NCBI GenBank assembly: GCA_936432065.2
Contig: OW386286.2
Location: forward strand, 17,419,179-17,483,178
Direction of reading: 5' to 3'
Source: Rutpela maculata
Taxonomy: Eukaryota > Arthropoda > Insecta > Coleoptera > Cerambycidae
Length of the DNA stretch: 64,000 bases
Below, in pieces: positions 56,164-64,000 of this stretch. The number at the start of each line of letters is the position of its first letter. Position 1 is the first letter of the stretch. The notes beneath the pieces are model-generated. The model did not search any database. It saw only the letters and a list, made by a program, of their open reading frames with translations, and was not told the origin of the DNA. Made by a program: the position numbers and the translations under genes.

Positions 56164-57054
56164 ATGTTATCTGACGCACCTGCCGACATGGACATTACTA
56201 ATAAAATTATCGAAGCTCGGAAAGCCGTAAAGCGCAAATTAGAGGCACTCAAAATGCACGATCTGCAAATCGAAAAGTCTTTTGCCCCAATCACCGCACC
56301 TTTACATTCGATAGCTAAACATATCAAGCTTGAGACGGACGAGAATTTAAACATTAAGAAAAAGTCTGAACCCTCAGAGGATGAAAAAAATATTAATATT
56401 ACACCGTCACCGTCGATTGTCGACTCTGAAGAAGGCGACCAGTCAGATGAGAAGTATCTTGAGAAATTTAGCGATCTGCCTAAAACGTATATATCTGAGA
56501 TGATGCATGATACTGAAAATACACATGATTTTCGATATGGTGTACGATATAATCCCGAAGAAGATAAATATTATATTGGAAATTCTGTCATTCAGTTTGA
56601 CGGTGACAATTTAATAATAAATAATAAAGAGTATCAGGGCACTCGCGGTCTTTATGAATTACTATTTAAAAAACGTTCGCATCACTATAACTATGATGAT
56701 AAGAAACAGTACATTGATATTGTAAAAAGGATTAGCGCACATAAGAGAAATTATGATTCTGAAAAGCAAAAGTCCGGTAGTAAGAGCTGGAAGTACCTGC
56801 ATATTATTAAACCGATGCTTTACGCTCGCGAACCTCGGCAACGTGCTCCTGGTAAAGTAAAAGGCGGTGAATTAATGATGCAAGTCACCGATAATGCTAT
56901 TGATTACGTATATTGGGACGATCCTAATGAACTCGTTGATCGTCTTAGGCTTTTGATAGCTTCACAGGAGGCAGGCAATTCAAGTCATACGAATGAAATA
57001 AATAGAATTTTAGAGGAACTATTAGAAAGTAAAATAATCGAACCGCTGGATTAA
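56164..57054 (+). CDS. DUF8207-type Polinton protein
   Basis: 296 codons from ATG, intact. N-terminal: ITNKIIEARKAVKRKLEAL coiled coil-like helix, then an acidic linker (SEPSEDEKN, SEEGDQSDEKY). Residues about 122-175 read FRYGVRYNPEEDKYYIGNSV, a DDNLIINNKEYQGT-like strand set and RGLYELLFKK; then a KQYIDIVKRISAHKRNYDS helix. This matches the DUF8207 region common in insect Polintons, of unknown role, possibly virion or DNA-binding. 35 bases separate it from the integrase gene, suggesting a joint transcript. Confidence 0.7.
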   Translation: MLSDAPADMDITNKIIEARKAVKRKLEALKMHDLQIEKSFAPITAPLHSIAKHIKLETDENLNIKKKSEPSEDEKNINITPSPSIVDSEEGDQSDEKYLEKFSDLPKTYISEMMHDTENTHDFRYGVRYNPEEDKYYIGNSVIQFDGDNLIINNKEYQGTRGLYELLFKKRSHHYNYDDKKQYIDIVKRISAHKRNYDSEKQKSGSKSWKYLHIIKPMLYAREPRQRAPGKVKGGELMMQVTDNAIDYVYWDDPNELVDRLRLLIASQEAGNSSHTNEINRILEELLESKIIEPLD

Positions 57055-57089
57055 TTTAACAGTACGTAAATTATTGTTGAACTGTAAAC

Positions 57090-58040
57090 ATGTCTGCTAT
57101 AAAAAGAGATATTGTTAATGAAATACATAAGCCGGCTAGAATTAACTTTAAGAGACGAAAAGTCGTAGTTAGAGGTTTAAATGAATTGCTTCAGGCTGAC
57201 TTAGTCGAAATGATTCCATATGCTAATTACAATAAAAATTATAAATATATTCTCATTGTAATTGATGTTTTTTCAAAGTACGTATGGGCTGAACCAGTTA
57301 AATCTAAATCTGGCGTAAATGTTACTCGAGCTATGGAAAAAATATTAGTCGCAGATAAACGAATCCCCGTCAATTTACAGACTGATAATGGAACCGAATT
57401 TTATAATATTAATTTTCAAAAATTAATGAAAAAATAAAAAATTAATCATTATTCTTCGTATAGCACTAAAAAATGTTCAGTAGTCGAACGCGTAAATAGG
57501 ACTATAAAATCTATGATGTATAAGGAATTTAGTATAAATGGTTCTTTTCGGTGGTATAATTTACTTGCTGATATTATTAAGAAATATAATAATACTAGGC
57601 ATCGTACCATCGGCATGAAACCTGTAGATGTAAATAAAAAGAATGAAAAAATACTCTTGAAATCCGTTTACAATTATCCTACAATTACATACTCGCAATT
57701 ACCTAAATTTAAAATTAACGATCATGTGAGAATAAGCAAGTACAGAGGCGTGTTCGATAAAGGTTATACTCCTAATTGGTCTAATGAAATATTTACTATT
57801 TCAAAAATTAATTATACCAGCCCCATAACATACTTACTGACTGATGCACAGAAACAGCCAATAGAAGGATGCTTCTATACTGAAGAACTGCAGAAGGTTA
57901 AACATTCAGACATGTATCTCGTTGAAAAAGTTTTAAGGAAGAAAGGAAATAAGGTTTTCGTTAAATGGCTTGGATTTGACTGTTCCCATAACAGTTGGAT
58001 TGAAAAAGTAGCATTGTTTAATTTTTATGCACTTATATTA

Positions 58041-58091
<51 letters not shown>

Positions 58092-58133
58092 GCTATTATT
58101 GTTATAGGTTATGTATTCCATGTACATATATAA
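57090..58133 (+). pseudogene. Polinton retroviral-type integrase with chromodomain
   Basis: A single frame broken by one stop (TAA at 57435-57437). Catalytic Asp37 in LLQADLVEM, Asp99 in LQTDNGTEF, and, 34 residues further in the same frame past the stop, Glu in VVERVNRT: a D,D-34/35-E core, all three present. Beyond it are the KYNNTRHRTIGMKPV motif and a C-terminal chromodomain (YLVEKVLRKKGNKVFVKWLG, about 57916-57975). The last residues run into an (ATT)n microsatellite (58040-58090) that replaces the normal terminus with polyisoleucine. It joins Polinton DNA to the target, producing the 6 bp duplication seen. Its nonsense codon makes this copy dependent on helpers. Confidence 0.85.
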
Positions 58134-58526
58134 GCTTTATTACTGTATTATGCGTTCAGATAAATAAAATATATTATAAAAATTAAATTATTTTTTTATT
58201 TTTTATTTTTTAAGATTTAATTTTTTTGATTGCATATTTGAATTCAGCATTAAAAAACACATAAAATGTAGCATGAACATTTTCGTTACAATAAACTTGA
58301 AAAATATGAATTTTTTCATTTTTTGCCTGGGCTGGCTTTATTTTTTAAGATTTAATTTTTTTGATTGCATATTTAAATTCGACATTAAAAAAGACATAAA
58401 ATGTAGCATGAACATTTTCGTTACAATAAACTTGAAAAAAAATCTGAATTCTTCATTTAATTAGGAAATGGGTAATAATAGTCAACCATTTTTTAAATTA
58501 ATTTATTAATACATATAAGAAAGAGG
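58134..58526. repeat. Inner part of the right arm, with a direct duplication
   Basis: AAATGTAGCATGAACATTTTCGT occurs twice (58265 and 58399), and TTTTTTAAGATTTAATTTTTTTG twice (58205 and 58342). The complementary sequence is at 49430-49560 in the left arm, once. This marks the inner limit of the extended inverted repeat. Confidence 0.7.
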
Positions 58527-58754
58527 TTACATGTTTTGTGATATAATAACAGAATATTTATGTTCAAGTACTGGATTAATTATTTGAGCGTATCGTAATA
58601 TTTTAATTTGAAAACGATCTCGATCGCGGGCGTCTTGCATCCAGTTACCACATCTAGCAGTTCTATGGGCATAGCTCCAATGGTAAATGTGATGAATTTT
58701 AACATCCTCGCTGAACTGAACTGTTCTTGGACTTCTTCGGCCGGATACTGACAT
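58527..58754 (-). CDS. PPP1R15-like small protein, right copy
   Basis: 75 codons from the first ATG (an upstream TTG extends the frame by 8). TVQF at residues 11-14 after basic residues 6-10 fits the RVxF PP1-docking motif. Trp26, then ARCGNW (33-38) and ARDRDRF (42-48), follow in the order and spacing of the conserved PPP1R15 core, whose second part positions actin and eIF2-alpha for PP1. That similarity is by eye, but it covers the only motifs that define the family. Cellular and viral proteins with this core promote eIF2-alpha dephosphorylation and counter translational shut-off. Nothing else of the longer cellular proteins is present. The start overlaps the 52-codon ORF in another frame. 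Likely expressed together with the two ORFs upstream. Confidence 0.6.
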   Translation of the reverse strand: MSVSGRRSPRTVQFSEDVKIHHIYHWSYAHRTARCGNWMQDARDRDRFQIKILRYAQIINPVLEHKYSVIISQNM

Positions 58755-58857
58755 GTTGAAATGTACGTAAAACTTCAACGTACTTAACGTCTTCTCCGAG
58801 TAATTTTAAATTGTTTATAAAGTGCTGTAACCTCTTCTTATATGTTTCGGGATCCAT
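58699..58857 (-). CDS. 52-codon overlapping ORF, right copy
   Basis: ATG comes two bases after the TAA of the 99 aa ORF (TAAAGATGG). Reads ETYKKRLQHFINNLKLLGED (residues 4-23) and ends SKNSSVQRGC. It shares 41 or so of 52 residues with the left copy by eye, while the overlapping +1 frame is also conserved. Function unknown. Confidence 0.5.
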   Translation of the reverse strand: MDPETYKKRLQHFINNLKLLGEDVKYVEVLRTFQHVSIRPKKSKNSSVQRGC

Positions 58858-58859
58858 CT

Positions 58860-59159
58860 TTAGGACTCGATGAATTCAATGTTAGTGGTCGTGCCTGCTA
58901 GCCCTCTATATACTAAGTACACTTCTTTTAGTATAATGGTTTGTTGTAGCGTTACGATATCATCATTAGAAATAATGCGTGAGTATCTGGCTGGTAGACT
59001 CACTTTACAATTTTCGAGGATTACTTGGACCTGGATACCATACGAAAGTGAAAGTGCTTTATATATATCTAGCACTTTATATTTTCTATCGACTTCCAGC
59101 TCATAGATTTTCGTGAACGGTGTGACATGAGCTTCAACATTAATTTTTGCGAAAGACAT
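58860..59159 (-). CDS. Hypothetical Polinton protein, 99 aa, ubiquitin-like size
   Basis: Intact from ATG. Strand-rich pattern: INVEAHVTPFTKIYELEVDR, YKVLDIYKALSLSYGIQVQV, IISNDDIVTLQQTIILKEVY. The alternation and length suggest a small beta-rich fold, but I do not recognise a family. The ATG lies only 18 bases after a TATATAAG (59177-59184) across a (CAG)n run, unusually close for the TATA to drive it. First gene of a three-ORF cluster; the left-arm copy is deleted to a remnant. Confidence 0.5.
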   Translation of the reverse strand: MSFAKINVEAHVTPFTKIYELEVDRKYKVLDIYKALSLSYGIQVQVILENCKVSLPARYSRIISNDDIVTLQQTIILKEVYLVYRGLAGTTTNIEFIES

Positions 59160-59176
59160 TGCTGCTGCTGCTGCTG

Positions 59177-59359
59177 CTTATATATCAACTTTAAGGTTGT
59201 GAATGAATGCAGCGATCTCAGGTCTTTACTTTTATGCTGTATTCCACCCCCACTTTTCGTATCGAGTAAGCAGAAAAATATGGGAAAAAATATGATGATT
59301 TCATTGTTTACATTATTTCTCTCCAAACCCTGAGAGGCTCCTTATAATGGATCACGTGA
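59177..59359 (-). promoter_or_regulatory. Promoter region of the right-arm cluster
   Basis: Minus strand: TCACGTGA (59359-59352), an AT-rich stretch, ATTCACAACCTTAAAGTTGA, TATATAAG (59184-59177), then CAG repeats and the ATG at 59159. The same order occurs in the left arm (48627-48890). Confidence 0.5.
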
Positions 59360-59394
59360 CTTATTAGTCATTGTATTATAACCGCCGGATGCTG

Positions 59395-60071
59395 TTATCT
59401 AAAGACAATTAATCACGTTTTAAATATACATATAGCCGTAGACAGTCGCATTTATTTACATTAACAATTTCCTGGAATCCGATAACGGCTATGCATTATG
59501 TTCTTATTAAATTGAAATCTAAACATAGAGAACCGAACGAATATTTATCTTATATAAAACTCAGGCTAATGAGTCTTGCCCGAAAAGCGTTTATATTGGA
59601 TCTCGATATTTCCTTTGATCTAGCCGCTGTAGTTATCTAAAGGTAATTAATCACGTTTTAAATATACATATAGCTGTAGACGGCCTGCATTTATTTACAT
59701 TAACAATTTCCGGGAATCCGATAACGTCTCTGCATTTGATCACAGTTTTACATGTAAATCTAAAAACTTAAGTATTGAAGTAGATGAATATTTATTCCAT
59801 ATATAAGACTTGTCTATTTAAACTCAATGATGGACGTCTGTAGCCATTTTTCTTAACCTCTAGCGTAAACATGCAATACTATTCGTCAATAACTATAAAC
59901 AATAAACGGCAGCCATCTTATTTTAGACACACCCTGTATACTCTTATCCACGCCCTCTTAGATATAATCTCTTATCTTTAGCTATAATCTAATATCTAAG
60001 CTCGGGGATTGGATCTCTCATCTCCCCCCTCCCATTAGGTCCTATCACCTATCATCTAAGAAGATCCCACC
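59395..60071 (-). repeat. Right arm, inverted copy of left-arm modules
   Basis: Contains two copies of a module ending GAGAC/CCGTTATCGGATTC-GGAAATTGTTAATGTAAA (near 59720 and 59460 in complement), each followed by GCTATATGTATATTTAAAAC and GTGATTAATT. The left arm has the same modules at 46860-46960, 47105-47155 and 48490-48590. In both arms they precede genes. Confidence 0.75.
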
Positions 60072-60363
60072 TCACCCTACCACCTCACACTAGGCTCTAG
60101 GTCATAGGTTCTAGAACCGATGAGAGGCGGCGCCTCTGCAGGAGTGGGGGTAATTACCGAGTACCATCTCCCAATCATCTCCAGGACACGCCTCCTAGAT
60201 AAATCGAAATGCGTTACAAGATGGATTTCATTTTTAGCCCCATAAGAAAATACATGGGGGCTGGAACCATTTGAAAATTTCGATTTTTCCGCGACACGCC
60301 CCATGTTATCTCTTATGGGAAATTGACCTTGAATTGCGCTCATTCTCTCACTACTTAACTACT
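60072..60363 (-). repeat. Polinton right outer TIR
   Basis: Complement of 45743-46034 with no difference seen. Confidence 0.9.
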
Positions 60364-60797
60364 AATGTGTGTACAAGAACCAGAAACCTCAAAATATTTT
60401 TTACTTTATCCACCCCCCACTCCCACCCCCTGTCACCACCCCCACCCTACTACCGATGTGGGGTATCGTTTTATGGGTTTTTGGGGTAGAGGATTTCAAA
60501 TATTGTATTATTAAAGTTCCATAAGCAATTATTTCCAGATACAAAATTTTTTCGTTGTGTGACTTGGATAGAAAATCCGGATGTGGAAGTAGTGATTCCT
60601 TGGGCAGCGGTTTTTTTTGTTTTAAACAGTTTTTTTTTTGTTTGAAACAGTGTTTTAAATGGTATATTTTAAACTGTGTTTTAAACAGTTGCTTAAAACA
60701 TCACATTGTGTATTAAGTATGTTTTAAACATGATACGATGTTTTAAAAAATGTTTTTAAAATATTTTGTTTTAAACATGCCAACCCTGGTTTGTGGA

Positions 60798-61089
60798 GAA
60801 CACATTTATTGAAAATTTTGTTACTATCGAAACCCGAAAGTTTTTCAAACGATTTCACATAAATGATGACTTTCTTGAAACGCACCTTTCAACTTGGTCT
60901 AAAAACGATAGTTTTAACAAAGGGTTGGATATTGTTAAAAAAATCAAAGTTGTTAATGATACAGCAGAGCGGGGTGTTAAGTTAATGACAGATTACAATA
61001 ATGTAATAGCAAAAGATGAGGAACAAAAACACTTCGTCTTGCAAGTTGTAAAAGATTATAGAACACGATTTCCCGATTTTAAAAATTAG
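60798..61089 (+). pseudogene. Level 2 element protein, C-terminal part
   Basis: Continues the protein broken off at 45246 after the duplicated GTTTGTGG. Reads ENTFIENFVTIETRKFFKRF, then LSTWSKNDSFNKGLDIVKKI and VVNDTAERGVKLMTDYNN (60952-61005), IAKDEEQKHFVLQVVKDYR and a stop at 61087. The NDTAERGVxLM..YN..I.KDEEQK block is the family hallmark. This part has no frame break, unlike the N-terminal exon. Confidence 0.7.
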
Positions 61090-61529
61090 ACCTTATCCCA
61101 AAAATTATAATCAAATTAACGACTTTTCATAAATAAAGTGATTTTAAGTATGTATATTATTTATTTTCAGTCACTACTAACTCGATTGTCAGTGGCAAGC
61201 TTTGAAAAAATAAATATCAAAATTTATTAGAATTTATTTGAATCTCCAAAATCAAGGGTTGGGTGGCACGTTTTCTCGTTATCCGATTGAGTTCAGATTT
61301 TGCACAGAACATTTTTTTAAGTATTGAAACCAATCTAGGGGGTGGCCCGCAAAAAAACATAAAGTCCAAAAATAAGGACCGCCTTAGCCGTACATATTTG
61401 CTGGTTACAGGGTGAGAAACCCCGCAGTGTCGTAGTATAAATCTATGTATATCCTTATGTATCTACAAACCTAGAGTGAAATTATACAGAGTCGGCGGTA
61501 TGAAAAATGTATAGTGCTTCTCAGTATAC

Positions 61530-61871
61530 TTGTGGATTCACTATTTTCCAGAACTGCAATTTGATAGAACAGATTTTTATTGTAATAGTTGCAACGAAAC
61601 AATTTCTTGGACATCTAAAACAAATGTTAATAGACATATTTCCTCACAAAAGCATATGAGTACTAGTGGCTCTACTGATAATGACAGTCAACGTAATTTT
61701 AATTTAGATTTAGTGGAAGTGATAGTGAGATGTAACATACCATGGTCGAAACTAGATAATGTTAGTAGAATGTTACATCCCCCAATACCTCCTCTTCGAG
61801 TGAGTCTTTCTAATAAACTGATCATATTAATTTTGGATATCACGGAATTCCCTATAAAAAGTACAAGGTGA
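61530..61871 (+). pseudogene. Nest level 1 protein: CGGBP1/hAT-like zinc finger fragment
   Basis: The frame opens with TTG, so the start is unclear. DFYCNSCNETISWTSKTNVN (residues 17-36) followed by RHISSQKH gives a C-x2-C...H-x4-H zinc finger of the kind found in CGGBP1-like proteins and related hAT-derived transposases. EVIVRCNIPWSKLDN follows, which matches the region just after the finger in those proteins. The frame then loses similarity. The rest of any transposase is absent. Confidence 0.45.
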
Positions 61872-62569
61872 GATATATTGTGTCATACTTGCATAAAAAT
61901 CTTTCCGCGCTGGCTTTCACGTCACCGAGATAAAATTCCCGAGCTCTGTTTATGACAATGATTAATATACCGTGCGTGTAATTGCCCATTAGGTTATTTC
62001 ATTTCAGCCAGCTGGCACACGCGATGTTGTAATTCTTACTCCCTATGCCTAGCGCGCGGCTACACACACGGTATAATCGCCCCGTTCAAGCAAACAATAG
62101 GTCAATATGGCTGCCACATTGAATAAACTAATATGAACGGCATCACAATTTTCGATTACTAAGTGTTATAGTCGATAACATTTTGTAAATGCGGTACAGT
62201 AATTAATGACCTTAAAGGCTGGTGAAAATGTTATGGAAAGTCTCATCAGTTGTGGAAAATCCTAAAAGTAAAAATGTACGGCATCTATTTTTCTTTATAT
62301 TTCCATCTTTAAAGAATTATACTATTATATTAGAAATATTACCCCTTTTATTAATACACAGCGCATTATGAAAATGTTTTAAATTTTGAAAATTTTATTT
62401 ATTTTTTTAATTCATATCTTCATTTGGTTCCATTAATTATAACCGGCTATAATGTAAAACGATAATATTTAGTTACATCATGTCAAAAAATCGGTTGCCG
62501 TATAAGAATTTATGATCTGATTGCCAAAAAATGAGATTCAACCCCAAACGTACCTTGTTTATTTATGTA

Positions 62570-62924
62570 TAGTTACCATAATTTTTAGACGGCGTACAGT
62601 ATTAAATTACCTATTTGCCTGGAAAATTTTTCGGAAAATCAAAAATTCTTCTGGCTTCCGGTCCCATTATTTTTGTACGGCGGTAGGTTCTAAGTGATTT
62701 TTTTTTTATGAACCATCAACATGAGGAATGCCGTACAAGAATATTTTGTCTGAAGAGTGCACTTTCGGATGGAAAATTCAATTTACCTGTGTACTCACCT
62801 ACCTGTACCGCCCAAAAGTGACGGCATAGTGCCTAAAGTTCTGGTTTCGTATACCAGCATCGTGCTGGATATAATTCATGCTGGGTCACTTGACCCTTTA
62901 AAAATTGCGATGGGCTTGTAGTCT
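62570..62924 (-). repeat. Right TIR of nest level 1
   Basis: Complement of 42904-43260; begins GGCGTACAGTATTAAATTAC and ends GCTTGTAGTCT. Confidence 0.75.
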
Positions 62925-62927
62925 CAT

Positions 62928-64000
62928 ACATGATATTAAGTATAAAGTGAAATCCTTACAATTTGTCTGTCATCCTAATGACAATTTTATTTAATAACTC
63001 GGCAGCACTGAGCAGTGTCCCTGAAACTGATTGAGATTTATAAGATTTAATAGCCAATTAAGCATATCGTAACGTAAAAATAACTTATTTAGTCGCATTC
63101 AACAAGCTTTAATTAAAGATTGACCCCGCTAATTTATTGGCAATTGAGTTGAGTCTAGTCCAGTAATATTAGGCAGAATAAAGGTGTCTCAAGATAAATT
63201 CTCACCAAACTTCATCTTTGCACATACCTTTATCTAAGGCCCGGTACTTTCATCTATAGATAGTGATATTTAATCTTCAAAATAAGGTTTAACTTGGAGA
63301 TAAGCAAAAAATCGGTATTTTCATCTACAAATAGTGATATCACCGCAGTAGTACAGTAAACGATGAAAGGAATTTCCTTAATTTTTTTGCAAAATGCTTT
63401 ATAAAATACGTACATCAAAATCTATATTGTCGCATTACCTGGTTTTTATTTTTAAGGGTCGAAATCACCCCGAAAAACTAAAAAATTAATAACTCTTCTA
63501 TTTTTACCAATAAATTGACGAAAATTCATATACTTATGTTTTTGAGGTCGTTGAATATGACTGTGAGATCAAAACTTATGAGACGAAAATATTAAGGGTT
63601 GAAATCACCCTGAAATACTGAACAATTAATGTCTTCTACTTTTACGAATAAAATTACGAAAATCGATATACAAGAAACATGACGGACGGACGGACATTTT
63701 GAAAGTTGTTCAGAATTCGTTCAAATTTTTTCCCTACGAACGATATTTACTGATTTAGAAATGTGCCGATCAAATACAATATACTCTTCGTGTTTGCGAA
63801 GAGTATAATAACTGAGAGCCAAGCTAAAAGTTGTAGTATATTTCTTCGATTATTAGCTTCCAAATGAGTAGGAATTAAATGGTCTAGGTCTTCGCATTTA
63901 TTTTTTTTTGTGTGTGTCTGTGTTCATTACCTAGATTTATATTTTTACGCATCTTCCACCAATCTGACCTTGAAGTAATTTTTACACACGGTAACCGTGT
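62928..64000. other. Intergenic with a direct repeat and small hairpin
   Basis: GAAATCACCC...AATTAAT...CTTCTA...TTTTAC repeated at about 63460-63545 and 63600-63672, followed by a GGACGGACGGACA run. TATACTCTTCG / CGAAGAGTATA hairpin at 63780-63806. No gene. Confidence 0.5.

Larger units (their letters stand above)
45743..60363. mobile_element. Nest level 5: Polinton/Maverick, 14,621 bp
   Basis: Starts AGTAGTTAAGTAGTGAGAG and ends with the exact complement; AATGTG is duplicated at 45737-45742 and 60364-60369 (Polintons make 6 bp duplications). The outer 290 bp of the arms are virtually identical, and looser inverted similarity continues to about 49660 and 58105. Encodes the signature set: A32-type ATPase, DUF8207 protein, integrase with chromodomain, adenain-type protease, phospholipase-fold protein, a jelly-roll capsid fragment and the N-terminal part of DNA polymerase B. 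The polymerase catalytic domains and the major capsid protein are missing. Near-identical outer arms indicate a recent insertion or recent arm homogenisation. Confidence 0.95.
45280..60589. mobile_element. Nest level 4: CTTCCACATCC element, copy 2
   Basis: TA (45278-45279) then CTTCCACATCC at the left; GGATGTGGAAG then TA (60590-60591) at the right. Left part 45280-45742, right part 60364-60589; about 690 bp without the Polinton. The partial copy at 4392-4650 shows this sequence uninterrupted at the Polinton insertion point. Confidence 0.8.
45247..60797. mobile_element. Nest level 3: hAT-like MITE with 8 bp duplication
   Basis: GTTTGTGG at 45247-45254 and 60790-60797 flanks CAGGATTGGAAAAAACAC at the left and GCATGTTTAAAAC-type sequence ending CCAACCCTG at the right (TIR CAGGRTTGG). 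Removing 45255-60789 and one duplication joins IPKFV to ENTFIENFV in frame in the level 2 protein, independent proof of the insertion. The right part (60610-60780) is rich in palindromic GTTTTAAAC. Confidence 0.85.
43664..61386 (+). mobile_element. Nest level 2: gene-carrying element (TARGGCGGTCC)
   Basis: Left end TAGGGCGGTCCTTATTT and right end AAATAAGGACCGCCTTA, inverted match about 170 bp inward (GGGCCACCCCC, AAAACGTGCCACCCA). GCCGTACAT is duplicated at 43655-43663 and 61387-61395 (9 bp, or 8 bp if the first G is chance), compatible with a hAT- or Mutator-type insertion. It carries one two-exon gene, now split by inner insertions. It sits inside nest level 1. Confidence 0.8.
42904..62924. 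mobile_element. Nest level 1: outer TIR element (AGACTACAAGCCC)
   Basis: Left end AGACTACAAGCCCATCG and right end CGATGGGCTTGTAGTCT (one mismatch further in), followed inward by 350 bp of inverted match, including GTGACCCAGCATGAATTATA and GGCGGTACAGGTAGGTGAGT. CAT lies directly outside both ends (42901-42903, 62925-62927), a possible 3 bp duplication. The arms carry several TGCCGTACA/TGTACGGCA motifs. Without the inner insertions it is about 2.3 kb, with a zinc-finger frame at 61530-61871. Confidence 0.75.

Noticed and set aside
1..64000. rRNA, tRNA, bacterial operons or host protein-coding genes
   Set aside because: None recognised by reading both strands; all supported coding stretches are linked to mobile elements, though small exons of host genes could escape unaided inspection.

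Overview
This window is AT-rich, gene-poor arthropod DNA, almost certainly from an insect. It carries Polinton/Maverick, I-type and CR1-type LINEs, a Mag-like Ty3/Gypsy relic, hAT and Tc1-like fragments and many TIR elements. I see no intact host gene, rRNA, tRNA or bacterial operon. Nearly every convincing coding stretch belongs to a mobile element and most are broken, so this reads as a transposon-dense, heterochromatin-like block.

Layout, 1-21 kb: a TIR element (823-2714) carrying the C-terminal half of an XPG-like nuclease/CXC protein family; a CTTCCACATCC foldback element with a hAT relic inside it (2960-4391); a TA-flanked MITE-like element (5661-6577); a decayed tandem repeat (7395-8430); a second nuclease/CXC fragment (9222-9690); a 2.3 kb foldback element (10457-12812); a third nuclease/CXC element with subterminal 115 bp repeats (13866-16361); and a Gypsy relic with very short LTRs (16841-20503), whose integrase is split by a 1,439 bp directly repeated insertion flanked by an 8 bp duplication.

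Layout, 21-43 kb: a fourth nuclease/CXC element (21161-30271, about 490 bp TIRs) into which a 5.7 kb I-type LINE (22139-27871) has jumped, with an 11 bp near-perfect target duplication. Then a MITE, a LINE-in-LINE nest (30611-34150), and a long stretch of decayed repeats.

Layout, 43-63 kb: a five-level nest. An outer TIR element (42904-62924) holds a gene-carrying element (43664-61386, 9 bp duplication). That holds a hAT-like MITE (45255-60789, 8 bp duplication GTTTGTGG), which holds a CTTCCACATCC element (45280-60589, TA), which holds a 14,621 bp Polinton (45743-60363, 6 bp duplication AATGTG). The Polinton keeps an FtsK/A32-type packaging ATPase and a DUF8207-type protein with open frames. 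Its integrase-chromodomain gene has one stop codon, its protease is frameshifted, a phospholipase-fold capsid-associated protein has a changed active-site residue, a jelly-roll capsid protein is internally deleted, and the DNA polymerase B gene is reduced to its N-terminal region. I find no major capsid protein. The element therefore looks non-autonomous.

The most interesting content is in the Polinton arms. Each arm carries a small cluster of tightly spaced, overlapping ORFs. One, of 74-75 aa, closely resembles the protein phosphatase 1-binding core of the PPP1R15 (GADD34/CReP) family, which viruses elsewhere use to reverse eIF2-alpha phosphorylation. The cluster is present in inverted copies and both overlapping frames stay open in both copies. 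Other unusual items are an array of seven GGTAC-centred hairpins in the Polinton, recurrent CACGTG sites near its arm genes, and four structurally different TIR elements sharing one nuclease/CXC protein family.
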